Source of the DNA: Opisthorchis felineus
Taxonomy: Eukaryota; Platyhelminthes; Trematoda; Opisthorchiida; Opisthorchiidae
Assembly (NCBI GenBank): GCA_004794785.1
Contig: SJOL01006408.1
Coordinates: 278,145 to 342,144 of the forward strand
Direction: 5' to 3'
DNA: 64,000 nt
The translations under genes were made by a program, and so were the position numbers. The notes under the pieces were generated by a model, which was not told the origin of the DNA, searched no databases, and saw nothing but the letters and a program-made list of their open reading frames with translations. Positions 54,101 to 63,210 of this stretch are shown here, one piece after another (position 1 is the stretch's first letter; each line of letters begins with the position of its first letter).

Positions 54101-57100
54101 TCCGGTAACAAACAATTGGAGTCTGCGTCCACTACACTCAGTAATATAATCCACCTGGCTATCGGATTCACTAGAGGTGATTCCTACAGTTTGACTTCCC
54201 AACCAACTGAGTTGCTACGGCTAGGCTTATTTGACCAAGTCTACAGCCGATTGTGCGTACAGCACACAACAACAGTTCAAGTATTCTTAACTACGATCGA
54301 TTAACAAGAGAGCTGAAGATTGAGCTATACTCAGACCGAGTGGCCCAACAAACTGAGCCTGTAGGGGCACGCTTGTGCATACGTGTATGTTGGACTAGCC
54401 TGGAGGACGAGAATGTGTACATGTGAACCGGCCTAAACATTTTCCTAAAGGAAAATACTCACAAGGTTACTGAAAACTCTCTTCGACAGCCAACCAACTG
54501 TCCCGCCCTTCTTGGGGCTCATCAGGTAGGCGCGATCCCCGAGTTCCCGTCAACCCTATGTTCCCCTTGAACCCAAATTGCACGAAATTGCATCAGATTG
54601 GACAGATTGCGACGAACACACTCATTTGCATATGAATCTGGTTTTCACAGGACACTCAAATGAATCTCTCGTTTATGATATTCTTCAAGTTAATGTGCTG
54701 CACAAAGGCCGCCTCATGTTTCAGTTGGCACGATATTCGGGATATCGCCGTATATATCCATGAAGGAAGCTACTCACAAGGCTGCTGAAAACTCTCTTTG
54801 ACAGCCCACGAACGGTTTCGCCCTTCAGCACATTCAGTTGCAGAGTATCATAAACAAGAAATTCAGTTGAGTATCCCGTGAAAACCAAATTGGTATGCAA
54901 ATGAGATTGTCGAACTCTGTCTAATTTGGGCTCAAGTAGAACACAAGGTTGACGGAAACTCGGGGACTGCTCCTACCTGATGAGCCCCAAGAAGGGCGAA
55001 ACCGTTCGTGGGCTGTCGAAGAGAATTTTCAGCAACCTTGTGAGCGGCTTCCTTTATGTATATATACTGCACTGTCTCGAATACCTTACAAAAAAAAAAA
55101 AAAGAAGAATTTAAAAAAAAAAATAAAATAAAAAAAAAAAAAAAAAAAAAAATAAATTAAAAAAACCAATAAAAACAAAATAAAAAAAAAAAAAAAAAAA
55201 TTAAAAAGGCCTAAACAGTGTGTACGGTTAACACAACAAGGGTTATGACACAACTCAGCCAACAGTAGGAGAATCGAAGATAAACATTACAGTGGGTGCC
55301 GGAGATTACTGGCGGGTAAAAGCACTGGAGAAGTGCACAACACCAAATTTTTTGAGTGATATTTGACTGCCGCGTAAAGATAGTCGGTCAGAACTGAAGA
55401 ACGATTAGATTTCACGAGATTTACGGCACACAGTTAGTGCCCTGCCTCTGTGCCCCAGGTCATTCAACTTTTCGTCACAGTGATTTGAATCTTCTTTCAA
55501 TGTTTGAACTGCACCCGATTTTGAATTATTTCTCAGCGAGGAGTTTCCTATAACAAATGCGAATAGGATATAATGAGTGTAAAGCATTGGCCACAACAAA
55601 AGGCGATTTTTGTTATAAAACAGGAACAGCAAAAGTTAGAACCGCTTTGCTCCAAAACTAAGCGAACTCCATGGGTGCAGACCGTGACCGGAGAATTCCG
55701 ACCATTCAGCAGCATCTCATGGGTAAGCCAACATCCTAACGAAATCATTTAGCTGCCTGCAAGAGTAAGCCCCAATAAGGATGCTCTTTGGAACGTACAC
55801 CATATTCCAAAACTAAAGTTGAATTTTTTTGGTGAGGAACGCTGCAAAACTGAATAAGACATCTGGAAACAGTCCAGCGGGAAGAGGGTGGAATAAATGC
55901 CATCGGAAAATCTCTTCAAAATTGATTTGTCTGTTGGAAATACGGTAACAAAAACATTGAAAATTCAATTCGTGAGGGTCGGTAACATTTGCTGTTTTGT
56001 AGAAAATCTTGAAAATAACGCAACTCATTATCATGAACACTACCGGGTATACTCATTACTGAATGGCTACAAACGCACACAAACACACAGTGAAAAAGCA
56101 AGGCAGAAGATCCTACATGTTTGTTACGTGTTAGTTATGAAGACTCCGTTTCTGTACGAAGCACATCGAATGATTTTCGGAAGAGGTAACTCGCCCACAA
56201 TGGACGAATCGATCACACTCCATAGGTTATGTTATCTTGGTTACGTGCTCCTTAAGCCAGTCGATCGACTCCCTCGAAGGGTTCTTTTCGCACAACCAGG
56301 CGAAAGGTGGAAACGAGCCAGGGGATGTCAAACAATGATTTGGCAGCGAAGTATGAAAAGCAGTACCAGAAAACTCAGCTGCACTGGTCATTGCCGTCTC
56401 TCTGAATGGGGACCCCGAGACGGGACATTGTCAGCATGGCCCAGTCTCGTCCCAAATGGCGCTCGTGCATCCAAGCTATTACCTTCAATGCATAGCTCCC
56501 CTCCCAGCCTCCCCAACTATAACTCCACTGGCCACTCTGTACTAACGCATCAATTATATCAGCTACCGCATCCAATGCACAGCTATCTACCCCACATACC
56601 CAAATGATTGGTGAACGAAACAGTGGCAGCTAGAACCACTGTAGAGGAGGTACGCGGTTTTTACAGCCGATGATGTTGATGATGAACCTTGGTTTACAGT
56701 TCAGCATGTTAGGATCCGCTACTTTTCCCACTGAAACTTAGAGGTTTGATTTCTACAGAAAGTTATCCAGTGGTATCCATACATGCGAAATCTGATACAT
56801 TTGGCGAAATCGCACTGGAACTTTTGACAGAGATGAGTGTATGTAGGTATGTAGGTAACCAATGGGGTGCTCAGACGGAGACGAGAACCCAGTAATACAA
56901 TGGATAAAAGCAACCATACGGTCCTCAGGAGCACAAAGCTGGATTGGGATGCATTTGTTAATGATGGTGAGACGGAGGATAGGAAATTATGGAAAACTGT
57001 CGCATGCTATAAATGAATTATTGACTAAATTTTAATGAGCACCGATTCCGATGAGAAGAAGTTTGCACTTTTTATAAGCTGTTATTCAGTCCGTAGTGGA

Positions 57101-57809
57101 AACTTCCAGGCTTCCCACTAGAGGAAAATATGAAGACGACTTCATGCAAACTACCGCCACAGCACAACAACACGTACTCAGTCTTTTGTGGTGAATGAGA
57201 AGGATCGAAAGTGCGTACTCTCCTTAGATGCGGTCAAGACATTCCGGTCCAAGTTCTCTTAATTACTGTATGCTCCAAGGATGCAATGTTGTAAACTGCT
57301 AGCGGTGGAGCTGCAACTCATCTACGTATTTGAAGGAGATGAGTCCAGTCTAGTAGAAAATTCATAATGGCTCCTCCTTAGAGGGCATGTTTCCTCCCTG
57401 TTCTGACATTAATCAGCCTAAATATTAGAGACCGCTACACAGTGTTGATCAGACTGACATCAGCAAAGCAGCCACAGAAACTAACCGTTACCAATCAGCT
57501 GACTACCCTATTCGGACTCACACCCATCGTTCAAAAACAGCTTCGAATAGTGGAGGGTATAATTTTCCACTTGTTTGTCGTTTTCGCTATCCAGGTGTTG
57601 CCTCCGGAATGGCTGGAAGTCTCCTTGGTAGAGCACTATTCGGAGGATGGGGTGGATACGGTTGGGGTGGTGGGTGGGGGCATGGATACCATGCTCCGAC
57701 GCAAATCTTCAATGAAACGACAATTTACGATAACGACACGTACTATGGCGCAACAGACGGATATGACAACTTTGTGGCCGATGAAGCGGACTTCATGGAT
57801 TACGACTAA
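42147..57809 (+). CDS. PLEKHB-like: Gene B: evectin-like (PLEKHB family) PH-domain membrane protein, 7 exons
   Basis: Coding exons: 42147-42189, 42229-42338, 42382-42545, 46063-46090, 48345-48396, 50856-51305, 57595-57809. The sum is 1062 nt (353 aa plus TAA), open throughout, with matching phases (1,0,2,0,1,1) and GT/AG borders. Residues ~5-115 form a PH domain: basic N-terminal strand, RWKDVYCKL strand, GVDL strand, ISFFLC strand, and a last helix with Trp108. Residues ~133-282 are Pro/Tyr/Gln-rich with two PPPY motifs. A Gly/Ala/Leu hydrophobic segment spans ~273-303, followed by a ~50-aa Gly- then Asp/Tyr-rich tail. Known for the family: evectin PH domains bind acidic lipid (PLEKHB2 binds phosphatidylserine) and the protein sits on recycling endosome/Golgi membranes through its C-terminal hydrophobic segment. 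The start ATG has A at -3 and G at +4. Inference: an endosomal trafficking adaptor. The family call rests on domain order and remembered similarity. Confidence 0.82.
42229..42338 (+). CDS. Gene B exon 2 (PH core)
   Basis: A 110-nt exon after a 39-nt intron (acceptor taaaacag, donor CGG|gtaagc). It encodes the W-x-x-VYCKL strand and ends in PIHGVDLR. The exon has exactly the length and phases of gene A exon 2, and the peptides match at many positions. Confidence 0.85.
42382..42545 (+). CDS. Gene B exon 3 (PH strands to last helix)
   Basis: A 164-nt exon after a 43-nt intron (acceptor ccacccag, donor ATGAG|gtaagg). It starts [10 protein letters not shown] and ends [10 protein letters not shown] plus two bases (phase 2). 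Gene A exon 3 is also 164 nt and starts VIAAFFAHGE and ends FFLCSNMAEM. Confidence 0.85.
42546..46062 (+). other. Gene B intron 3
   Basis: About 3.5 kb. A 73-codon frame at 42880-43101 ([17 protein letters not shown]…) has no partner in gene A and no good splice borders. Includes a TAGTA-rich simple repeat at 45612-45700. Confidence 0.5.
45612..45700. repeat. TAG/TATAG-rich simple repeat
   Basis: Irregular units of GTAGTATAGTA, GTAGTAGTA and CAGCATAGTA over about 90 bases. Confidence 0.8.
46063..46090 (+). CDS. Gene B exon 4, 28-nt micro-exon (end of PH domain)
   Basis: A 28-nt exon between a strong acceptor (ttttatttacag) and donor CTG|gtgagt. Joined in phase 2 to exon 3 it gives [10 protein letters not shown], supplying the conserved Trp of the PH C-terminal helix. 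It aligns base by base with the 28-nt exon of gene A (16276-16303, minus). Confidence 0.75.
46091..48344 (+). other. Gene B intron 4
   Basis: About 2.25 kb, carrying a sense-oriented LINE 3' end that stops about 125 bases before exon 5. Confidence 0.5.
47590..48220 (+). mobile_element. RTE-like LINE 3' end, family 1 (second copy)
   Basis: Reads [13 protein letters not shown]…[18 protein letters not shown]…FWLGHV, then [13 protein letters not shown] and [20 protein letters not shown], with stops. The 3' UTR matches 300-470 and ends GTCATGCTGTCGATGATAAT plus GATGA-type tail. Confidence 0.75.
48345..48396 (+). CDS. Gene B exon 5 (linker)
   Basis: A 52-nt exon, phase 0 in and phase 1 out, acceptor cattctaacag and donor GGGAG|gtaagtatc. 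It encodes [17 protein letters not shown], a Pro/Ser linker after the PH domain. Gene A exon 5 is also 52 nt with the same phases. Confidence 0.78.
48397..50855 (+). other. Gene B intron 5
   Basis: About 2.5 kb, mostly a Penelope-like element in the opposite orientation whose 5' end lies about 100 bases from exon 6. Confidence 0.5.
49470..50745 (-). pseudogene. Penelope-like element (RT + GIY-YIG), decayed
   Basis: Minus-strand pieces in order: [19 protein letters not shown] block [20 protein letters not shown] then [11 protein letters not shown] (catalytic ADD at about 50301-50330); [20 protein letters not shown]; and the endonuclease [20 protein letters not shown] followed by [18 protein letters not shown]. 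This is PLE order. Many frameshifts and stops. A 117-codon minus frame at 48981-49334 just beyond is unassigned and could be its 3' flank. Confidence 0.75.
50856..51305 (+). CDS. Gene B exon 6 (Pro/Tyr-rich PPxY linker)
   Basis: A 450-nt exon, phase 1 to phase 1 (acceptor cccactttag, donor ATCG|gtgagt). An alternative in-phase acceptor nine bases downstream (cccctcag, exon start 50865) would drop three residues. It encodes repeated [19 protein letters not shown] units with two PPPY motifs, then a Pro/Tyr/Gln/Met region and [14 protein letters not shown], which recalls the segment before the membrane anchor in vertebrate evectins. It ends in [10 protein letters not shown], the first half of the hydrophobic stretch. 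Confidence 0.85.
51622..51815 (+). repeat. R1 dispersed repeat copy
   Basis: CTCATTTGCAT, CACGGGAGACTCAAATGAAT, CTCTCGTTTATGATGTTCTT, AATGTGCTGCACC, CTCATGTTTCAGTTGG and ACTCATAAGGTTGCT in order. Confidence 0.75.
52472..52550 (+). mobile_element. Possible tRNA-derived SINE head
   Basis: A-box-like TTGGCTCATTTGGTAGAA; the B box (CTACAAATATGAGTCC) is badly worn. Confidence 0.3.
52880..52997 (-). mobile_element. tRNA-derived SINE head
   Basis: Minus strand has A box TAGCCAAACGGTTAAGGAGC and B box GTGGTTCGAACC at the right spacing. No paired acceptor stem. Confidence 0.5.
54460..55080. repeat. R1 repeat: direct unit, partial unit, then inverted copy
   Basis: One full unit (~54462-54772) runs into the start of a second (54773-54823), then the sequence switches to the reverse complement of the same unit (~54824-55080). 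The two orientations share TCGACAGCC(C)AC…, CTTCTTGGGGCTCATCAGGT and CATTTGCATA on opposite strands. Confidence 0.75.
55088..55206. repeat. A-rich tract
   Basis: About 120 bases almost all A with scattered T and G, directly after the inverted R1 copy. Could be a poly(A) tail of an inserted repeat, expanded, or an assembly-difficult region. Confidence 0.85.
56200..56690 (+). mobile_element. LINE family 2, 3' end (second copy)
   Basis: Reads [28 protein letters not shown]…, then [14 protein letters not shown], with a 3' UTR ending GATGATGTTGATGATGA. Same family as 33355-33785. Confidence 0.65.
57595..57809 (+). CDS. Gene B exon 7 (hydrophobic segment and acidic tail)
   Basis: Terminal coding exon, phase 1 in (acceptor ttttcgctatccag), stop TAA at 57807-57809. 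It continues [18 protein letters not shown], then a Gly/Trp/Tyr/His-rich stretch and an acidic Tyr/Asp/Asn-rich end (…DEADFMDYD). Two NxT sequons (NET, NDT) lie beyond the hydrophobic part. Human evectins, as I remember them, stop almost at once after this segment, so the tail is unusual. Confidence 0.85.
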
Positions 57810-57976
57810 TAGGAGCTCATTTTGTTTTATTGACTTCCACTCTATTTTTCTTTTTTTAAATTCAGGAAATTACTTTGCTTTCGTTTTCTTTACTTTGTGT
57901 GTAATGTATAAGGTTTTGCGATCAAATTACTAGGATTTGGCTCCGGTTTAATTTTTATGCTAAAAGGAAAACCAAA

Positions 57977-57982
57977 AATAAA
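57977..57982 (+). terminator. Poly(A) signal of gene B
   Basis: An AATAAA lies about 170 bases after the gene B stop codon, in an A/T-rich stretch. It is the first canonical signal downstream, so it is the likely 3' end signal. Confidence 0.5.
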
Positions 57983-58184
57983 AATTTGGAGATGTGTGGG
58001 TTCCTTATGAGGGTGAGTACAGAGTTTGAAAATCGAAGCTGACATAGAGAGAAATCCATCCAGTATCAAAGGTCCATACAAGGGTTTTTTCAAAGGTTTT
58101 ACTTTCTCTGGCAATGCAAATATTCAAAAAGCACACGGGTTGCCGAAGGTTAATGGAGTCGTCATTTATTAGGATGTGGGTTGC

Positions 58185-58262
58185 TTGATCAAAACGCAGG
58201 CTCGGGAGTCGAACCCAGAGCTGAACTGAAAGCTGTTCACTAAGTGATTTAGCTCATTGGCA
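58185..58262 (-). mobile_element. tRNA-derived SINE head
   Basis: Minus strand: A-box-like ATGAGCTAAATCACTTAGTG and B box CTGGGTTCGACTCCCG at tRNA spacing. Confidence 0.45.
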
Positions 58263-59367
58263 GTTTTTCCTCGTTGCGCTGCGCGAAATGGTAATAGTTC
58301 CGCCAGTCGCTTCCCAATAATGTAGCCAAATATAGGAGTAGGGGGCATTTTTCAGCAAACATCTTGAAAACCGAACGCGAATGTTTTGCCAATATAAGTA
58401 GTCTAAATTGGGATTTTCGAATACGTGATGAGGCGAGCATTAATTGAAAGTCACTATAAATCGACCGTACTTTGTCGGTTTATACTCTTCCACTTCAGAA
58501 GATCAGTGGCGTTCGTCGTGGACTCAAAGATTTTCAACTGATGAGAGTTTCGTACCTTTTTAGATTAACTAAAAGGCCGATTCGGTTGGTTCGAGTTATA
58601 GGACTGAAGCAGGCAATAAGCTGGAGAGTGTGTACACAACCATACTTTTGCTGGAAACCAGCTGCTTGGCGTTGAGCTTAAAATCGAGCAGCAGTTTTCT
58701 CATAAAACACTCTTATTGTTGCTGCCTGTGAAGATTAGAAGGAAGAGCATGTTGAGCGCCCGACATAGCAAATTAGCGAGAGAATACACGAGCACCTCTC
58801 ATGCTGAAATAACGTTAAACCCATTAATAAAATCAAAAAGTCGACCGCGTCAAGCATCATCAATGCTGGTTACGTGATCAATGCTCCTAATCATCTTCAG
58901 GATATCTTGTTTGTTTCGGAAATCGGTCCGAAGGTTTGACAACGGTTGAAGCAGTCAAAATACGGCTACGTGACTCGGTGCTATTTTGTCAAAAGCAATT
59001 CGTACGAATTTCGAAATTGGTCATGTGACACACGCTACCTGACCCACTCGCTCAACATGCTTTTGGATCAGCCTCTGTCCTTTTAGCTGGGAATTTATTT
59101 TCTCTCCCAACAAACCGACGTGGACTACTCATCTTGATTGCCACCATTATTTTACCCCCTCAATATATGTTTGACCTGAAGACGAAATCCCGAAAGCGAC
59201 AATGTTGGTCAGTTTGTGTTCTTGATGACACTGTGGGATTTTTCAGGCAAAGCTGGAGATTGTGTCGGACGTTTGGTTGACACTAGAACGACCAGAGGGT
59301 CTTGCGGGGAATGAAACCTTACCTCGAATAGAATGGCTTCTCGTATGTTTGCTTGACCAATCATATT

Positions 59368-59466
59368 ACTCATAAGGTTGCTGAAATTTCTTCGAAAGCC
59401 CACTATCGGTTTCGCTCATCTCGGGACTCATCAGGTAGGTGTATTCCTCGAGTTTCTGTCAACAGA
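59368..59466 (+). repeat. R1 dispersed repeat fragment
   Basis: ACTCATAAGGTTGCTGAAA, CGGTTTCGC, GGGACTCATCAGGTAGG and CGAGTTTCTGTCAACA in R1 order. Confidence 0.65.
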
Positions 59467-59849
59467 AGACCCAGTGGGATCTTTCGTTAACTCCAGTGTA
59501 ATTGGCAAATCAACGTGTCTCAAAATTCTCTTGTAGTTTTGATAATCGTTAGAAACTTTCTGATTTTTCTCAAATACTTTTTAAGGTATCATCGAAATTT
59601 CGTTTCAACATAAGCTGCAATGTACCAAAAAACGGCCACTGGTCATTTCGAACAGTGTTGATTCATAGATATTTGTGAGTGCATCGTCAGTTTGTTAGTC
59701 GCAGCGAAGCACACACTGAGTGAATACTAACTGCTTTTACAGTAAAGTTTGCTCCATGTAGGGTTTGAGGCCCAGTAGAGTGAGCGAAGTTCCAGTGGAA
59801 GATTACATCTACACATTACCCCGTTGTCAACATATTCTGGTGGTCACAA

Positions 59850-61125
59850 TGAATACGGGATTGGAGTAAATTTACTTAGCATACATCGTCTGTGGATGAA
59901 TTGTGCCGCTCCTTGTCGACCGCCTCGTTGAGAGAATGAAGGGGTCAAATGTCGCACTCGATAACTCTAAGTGATGTCAAAGATGGTGGGCTTTGTGCTC
60001 GAGCGCGTGCCAAAAGAAGTATTATTCGATTCATATATATATATACCACCCGATATCAAGATAGACCAAGAGAGTCGATCATCGTTAGGTACGGCGCAGC
60101 ACGGTAAACAAGGCGAACCTATGATTAGCGAGGCTTCGGCCCGGTTGGAACCCTGGCTGTTCATGGACTGATTGTTGCTGCACTGGACTTATTCGGTGAG
60201 GCACAACAGATTTCGAGATCCTAGTAAGCGACTTTAGTGAGACCGATACTAAGGCAGTTGCCGCAACTGAGGCATCGACACTGTTTATAGATAAGAATAA
60301 TTGTGGCAGTTCTCCAACCAATGGATGTTCCTCCGACGGTTCAAGTGCTCCCAACAATGCATTGACTTGTTTCACTGCTACTGACCACCATCTTCAAACA
60401 ATGCTGGAGAAAGTTCACCGAATTCCGGTACCTTATGCCGTCTAAGAGTGACAGTTGGTTTATGAACCTCGGATACGGATTTAGATTGACGGTCCACAGT
60501 ATATGTTGGTCAGGGTGTGGCTGAAAACGCATGGAGCTAGTTCAGTTGTTGATCGCACTATTCTGTCTACCGTTAAGCGTGTCTAGATAGTCCGGTTTCA
60601 AGGTCATCGCTTTCTTCATTGGTCGTTTGACTGGTGTCCGATCGTTTTCCTTCGTTCGACCTGATCAAACTGAGTGTTTATATTCCCTGGTAATATTACG
60701 GCGTCCAGGTTACGGACTTCATGAGTAGTGTTTTTAAGCTGGAGGTAAAATTCGTCACTCACAGAGTTGGGGCTGATGCTGTTTGGGAAGTAAGCGGAGA
60801 CGACAAACACATCTTCGATCCATATGTCTGCTGGAAGCCTTGAACGCATCTTTGAGTCAAGCAGTGCACAGCTTAGAATTCACCATGATCCAGTTAACCG
60901 AAGCAGGTTCCGAGGGCGATTGCAACGTCTGCCTCTCCAAATGCCATTATCTCGAGGCTGTCATACGGGCGCAACCTGTAGATATGTTTAGCTGCAGTGA
61001 ACGGAGGACATAAATTAAATGCAGTAGTCGGGTCTTGAATTCCGGTCTGCGAAACACAACAACCATCAACGTTGAGAGTCTTCATGGCCCGGGTGACTCT
61101 TCCTTCTTGGAAGAGACCCACTCAC
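59850..61125 (-). pseudogene. LINE endonuclease–RT remnant
   Basis: Minus strand, 5' to 3': TLNVDGCCVSQTGIQDP (first block of an APE-type endonuclease), DVFVVSAYFPNS, DAVILPGNINTQ (worn GDFN block), then HEQPGFQPGRSLANHRF and LLVYLDI (RT N-terminal blocks) and HLTPSFSQRGGRQGA. Frames shift several times. It could be the 5' half of the same LINE type whose 3' ends are at 1 and 47590. Confidence 0.7.
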
Positions 61126-61553
61126 TCTGAGGGCAGCTAGTTTGAATGGTTTGCGAGAGTTAAGTAGTTCTGGATTACGGAGATTTATACATCACAGAAG
61201 TGACCGTATAATCCGGCGAACAAACAGCCCGACGCATTGGAACGCAGCTAACTTAGCTATGGAATCGCCATCATAACTGCCACCCGACGGGTAACTGACA
61301 TAAATGCACAAAATTCATTCAGTTCCAAATAAAATCTTAGCGGCTTTTACACCTTTCAAGTCTGTTAAACAGCACCATTTGAATCCGGAACAAAATTAGT
61401 GGGAAGTGCTTTCATTAAAATCTTACCAGACAAGTACACCTATAAATATTTTACGAGGTTGAGGAATAATAAGTGGGATCTTGTTTTTAGGGTAGATTTC
61501 TATAAACCACTGGTTGAAGTGTTATCCTGAGACCCCAGACTACCTAGGGGTGG

Positions 61554-61885
61554 ATGTTCAGTTTGTTTAGTCGGATTATTCAGATACTATCCACATCACG
61601 TGACGACCAAGATGAATTTTTCTTCGGTCTTCAAAGTCCACTGTATCATAGAGGCTCCATCACGTCTGAACGTTCAGAAGCAGCGAGGAAACGGCCAACT
61701 AGGGGTGATGTCCTTCTAACGGGACCGGATAAGTTTTCTGGAATCGTCCTTGTTAATAGGGCCGACTACATAGATAAGATATCTCGAATTCTATCCAGAA
61801 TACAAGAGAAAAAAGACTGCACAAAGGAGACGGAGATTCAGACAATGGACTGCCTAAAGCGACTAAAAAAGGTCAAATCATCCAG
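61554..61885 (+). pseudogene. Penelope-like RT N-terminal fragment
   Basis: Open for 132 codons; LLTGPDKFSGIVLVNRADYI matches the PLE block 'PDKG(S/N)G(I/V)V(L/V)…YI'. No further RT blocks follow; gypsy sequence starts within about 20 bases. Confidence 0.55.
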
Positions 61886-61904
61886 ACTCAGAAAGTTTCA
61901 CTGG

Positions 61905-63210
61905 CTCGACGGTACACGCCACGTGTTACCTGACGTCATGCTCCAAACTTGATCTCATGGGGCTGGATTGGATCGATAAGCTGAACCTACTGGAAAAACC
62001 GATTAATTCTATCTGCAACCTCACACACGCAGCTACCGGAGGTGCCCTCGAACAAATCTACTTTCCGAAACTTTCACTTGAGAACCTCTTGTAACGGTGT
62101 GCATCTATATTCGCCGACGAGCTCGAACGGTGCACAAAAGCAATAGTCATACGGTGCTTCCTCCACAAGGTCATGATTCGCGAGTATCGACTTGGCAGAA
62201 GCTTACCTAAAGGTTGAAGTTGAGGAAGCATCCCGAGAACTTTTGACCATCAATACACACCGTGCTCTGTTCCAGTATACCCGACTGCCGTTTGGTATCA
62301 AGACAGCACCAGTCATATTTCAACAGATCATGAATATGATGCTAAAGGATGCCCCCGACGTTGCCAATTTGGACGATCTCATCGTCATGGGTTCCAACCC
62401 CGACGAACTGTGGCTTCGCCTTGATTACGTTCTTGGTCGTGTTCCAGAGTATGGCTTCAGTGTGCCGAGAAAAATGCACCCTCCTCATGCGGTCGATAAA
62501 GTACCTCGGTTTCATCATGACGGGCCGCCAACCCAACTCGAAGAACATCGAAGCCATCAAAAGTATGCCAGCACCCACAGACGTGACATCCATCAGGCCC
62601 TTCCTCGGTCTCGTCAGTAACCACAGCTATTTTCTGCCTGCAATGCATCACCTACGACACCCACTGAACCAGCTACTCACCGAGGACTATAAGTGGACGT
62701 GGTCAGAAGAATGCCAACGCGCCTCTGACTCTGTCAAATCCATGGTGAGTTCTGACTTGTTTCTCACCCACTACAATCCGTCACTGAAAATCTTTGTGGC
62801 ATCGGATGTTTCGAACTATGGTATTGGAGCAGCCAGAAAGCCACTGCTCAGGTAGGCAGAGCCCTGACACCAGCCGAGCGCACGTACAGTCAGATAGAAA
62901 AGGAAGCTTTGGCGATTGTGTTTTCCGTCAAGAAGTTTAATGAACTACCCTACTGCCGTCAGTTTACCCTACTGACCGATCACACCGCTTTTCAGTGTAT
63001 CTGGCTGAAAGGGGATTCCGGTTTATACCACCAACCATCTCCAGCGATGGGCCACTCTGCTTCTGGGATGACTTCAATTTCTTCGGTAGTCTGGTACCGA
63101 CCACTGCTTTATTGTGGTCAGGATTTCCAGCTTTGGCTGAGGACCTTAATCGCCCTTCTTTCTAGGTTAAAGCACTATGGCAGTAGCTCAGCCCACATAC
63201 GACTATGAAC
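61905..63210 (+). pseudogene. Ty3/gypsy pol remnant (protease end, RT, RNase H)
   Basis: In order: CSKLDLMGLDWIDKL (protease end); ELLTINTHRALFQYTRLPFG and TAPVIFQQIMNMM; catalytic box NLDDLIVMGSNPDEL (Asn in place of the usual Tyr); frameshift near 62465; SIKYLGFIM…PFLGLVSNHSYFLP; KIFVASDVSNYGIGA; frameshift near 62845; ALTPAERTYSQIEKEALAIV and FTLLTDHTAF (RNase H). A worn RWATLLLGYDF-like stretch follows. No integrase recognised. Confidence 0.85.

Larger units (their letters stand above)
51306..57594 (+). other. Gene B intron 6
   Basis: About 6.3 kb, the longest intron. Holds R1 copies, two tRNA-like SINE heads, an A-rich tract and a LINE family 2 end. Confidence 0.5.
57810..59849. other. 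Gene B 3' UTR and downstream interval
   Basis: The first ~190 bases are the likely 3' UTR. Beyond it: a minus-strand SINE head (58185-58262), an R1 fragment (59368-59466), otherwise nothing recognised. Confidence 0.45.

Noticed and set aside
55897..56607. 236-codon plus frame, the longest in the window
   Set aside because: Its second half is LINE family 2 coding remnant; the first half shows no domain. It lies inside gene B intron 6 and is not a separate gene.
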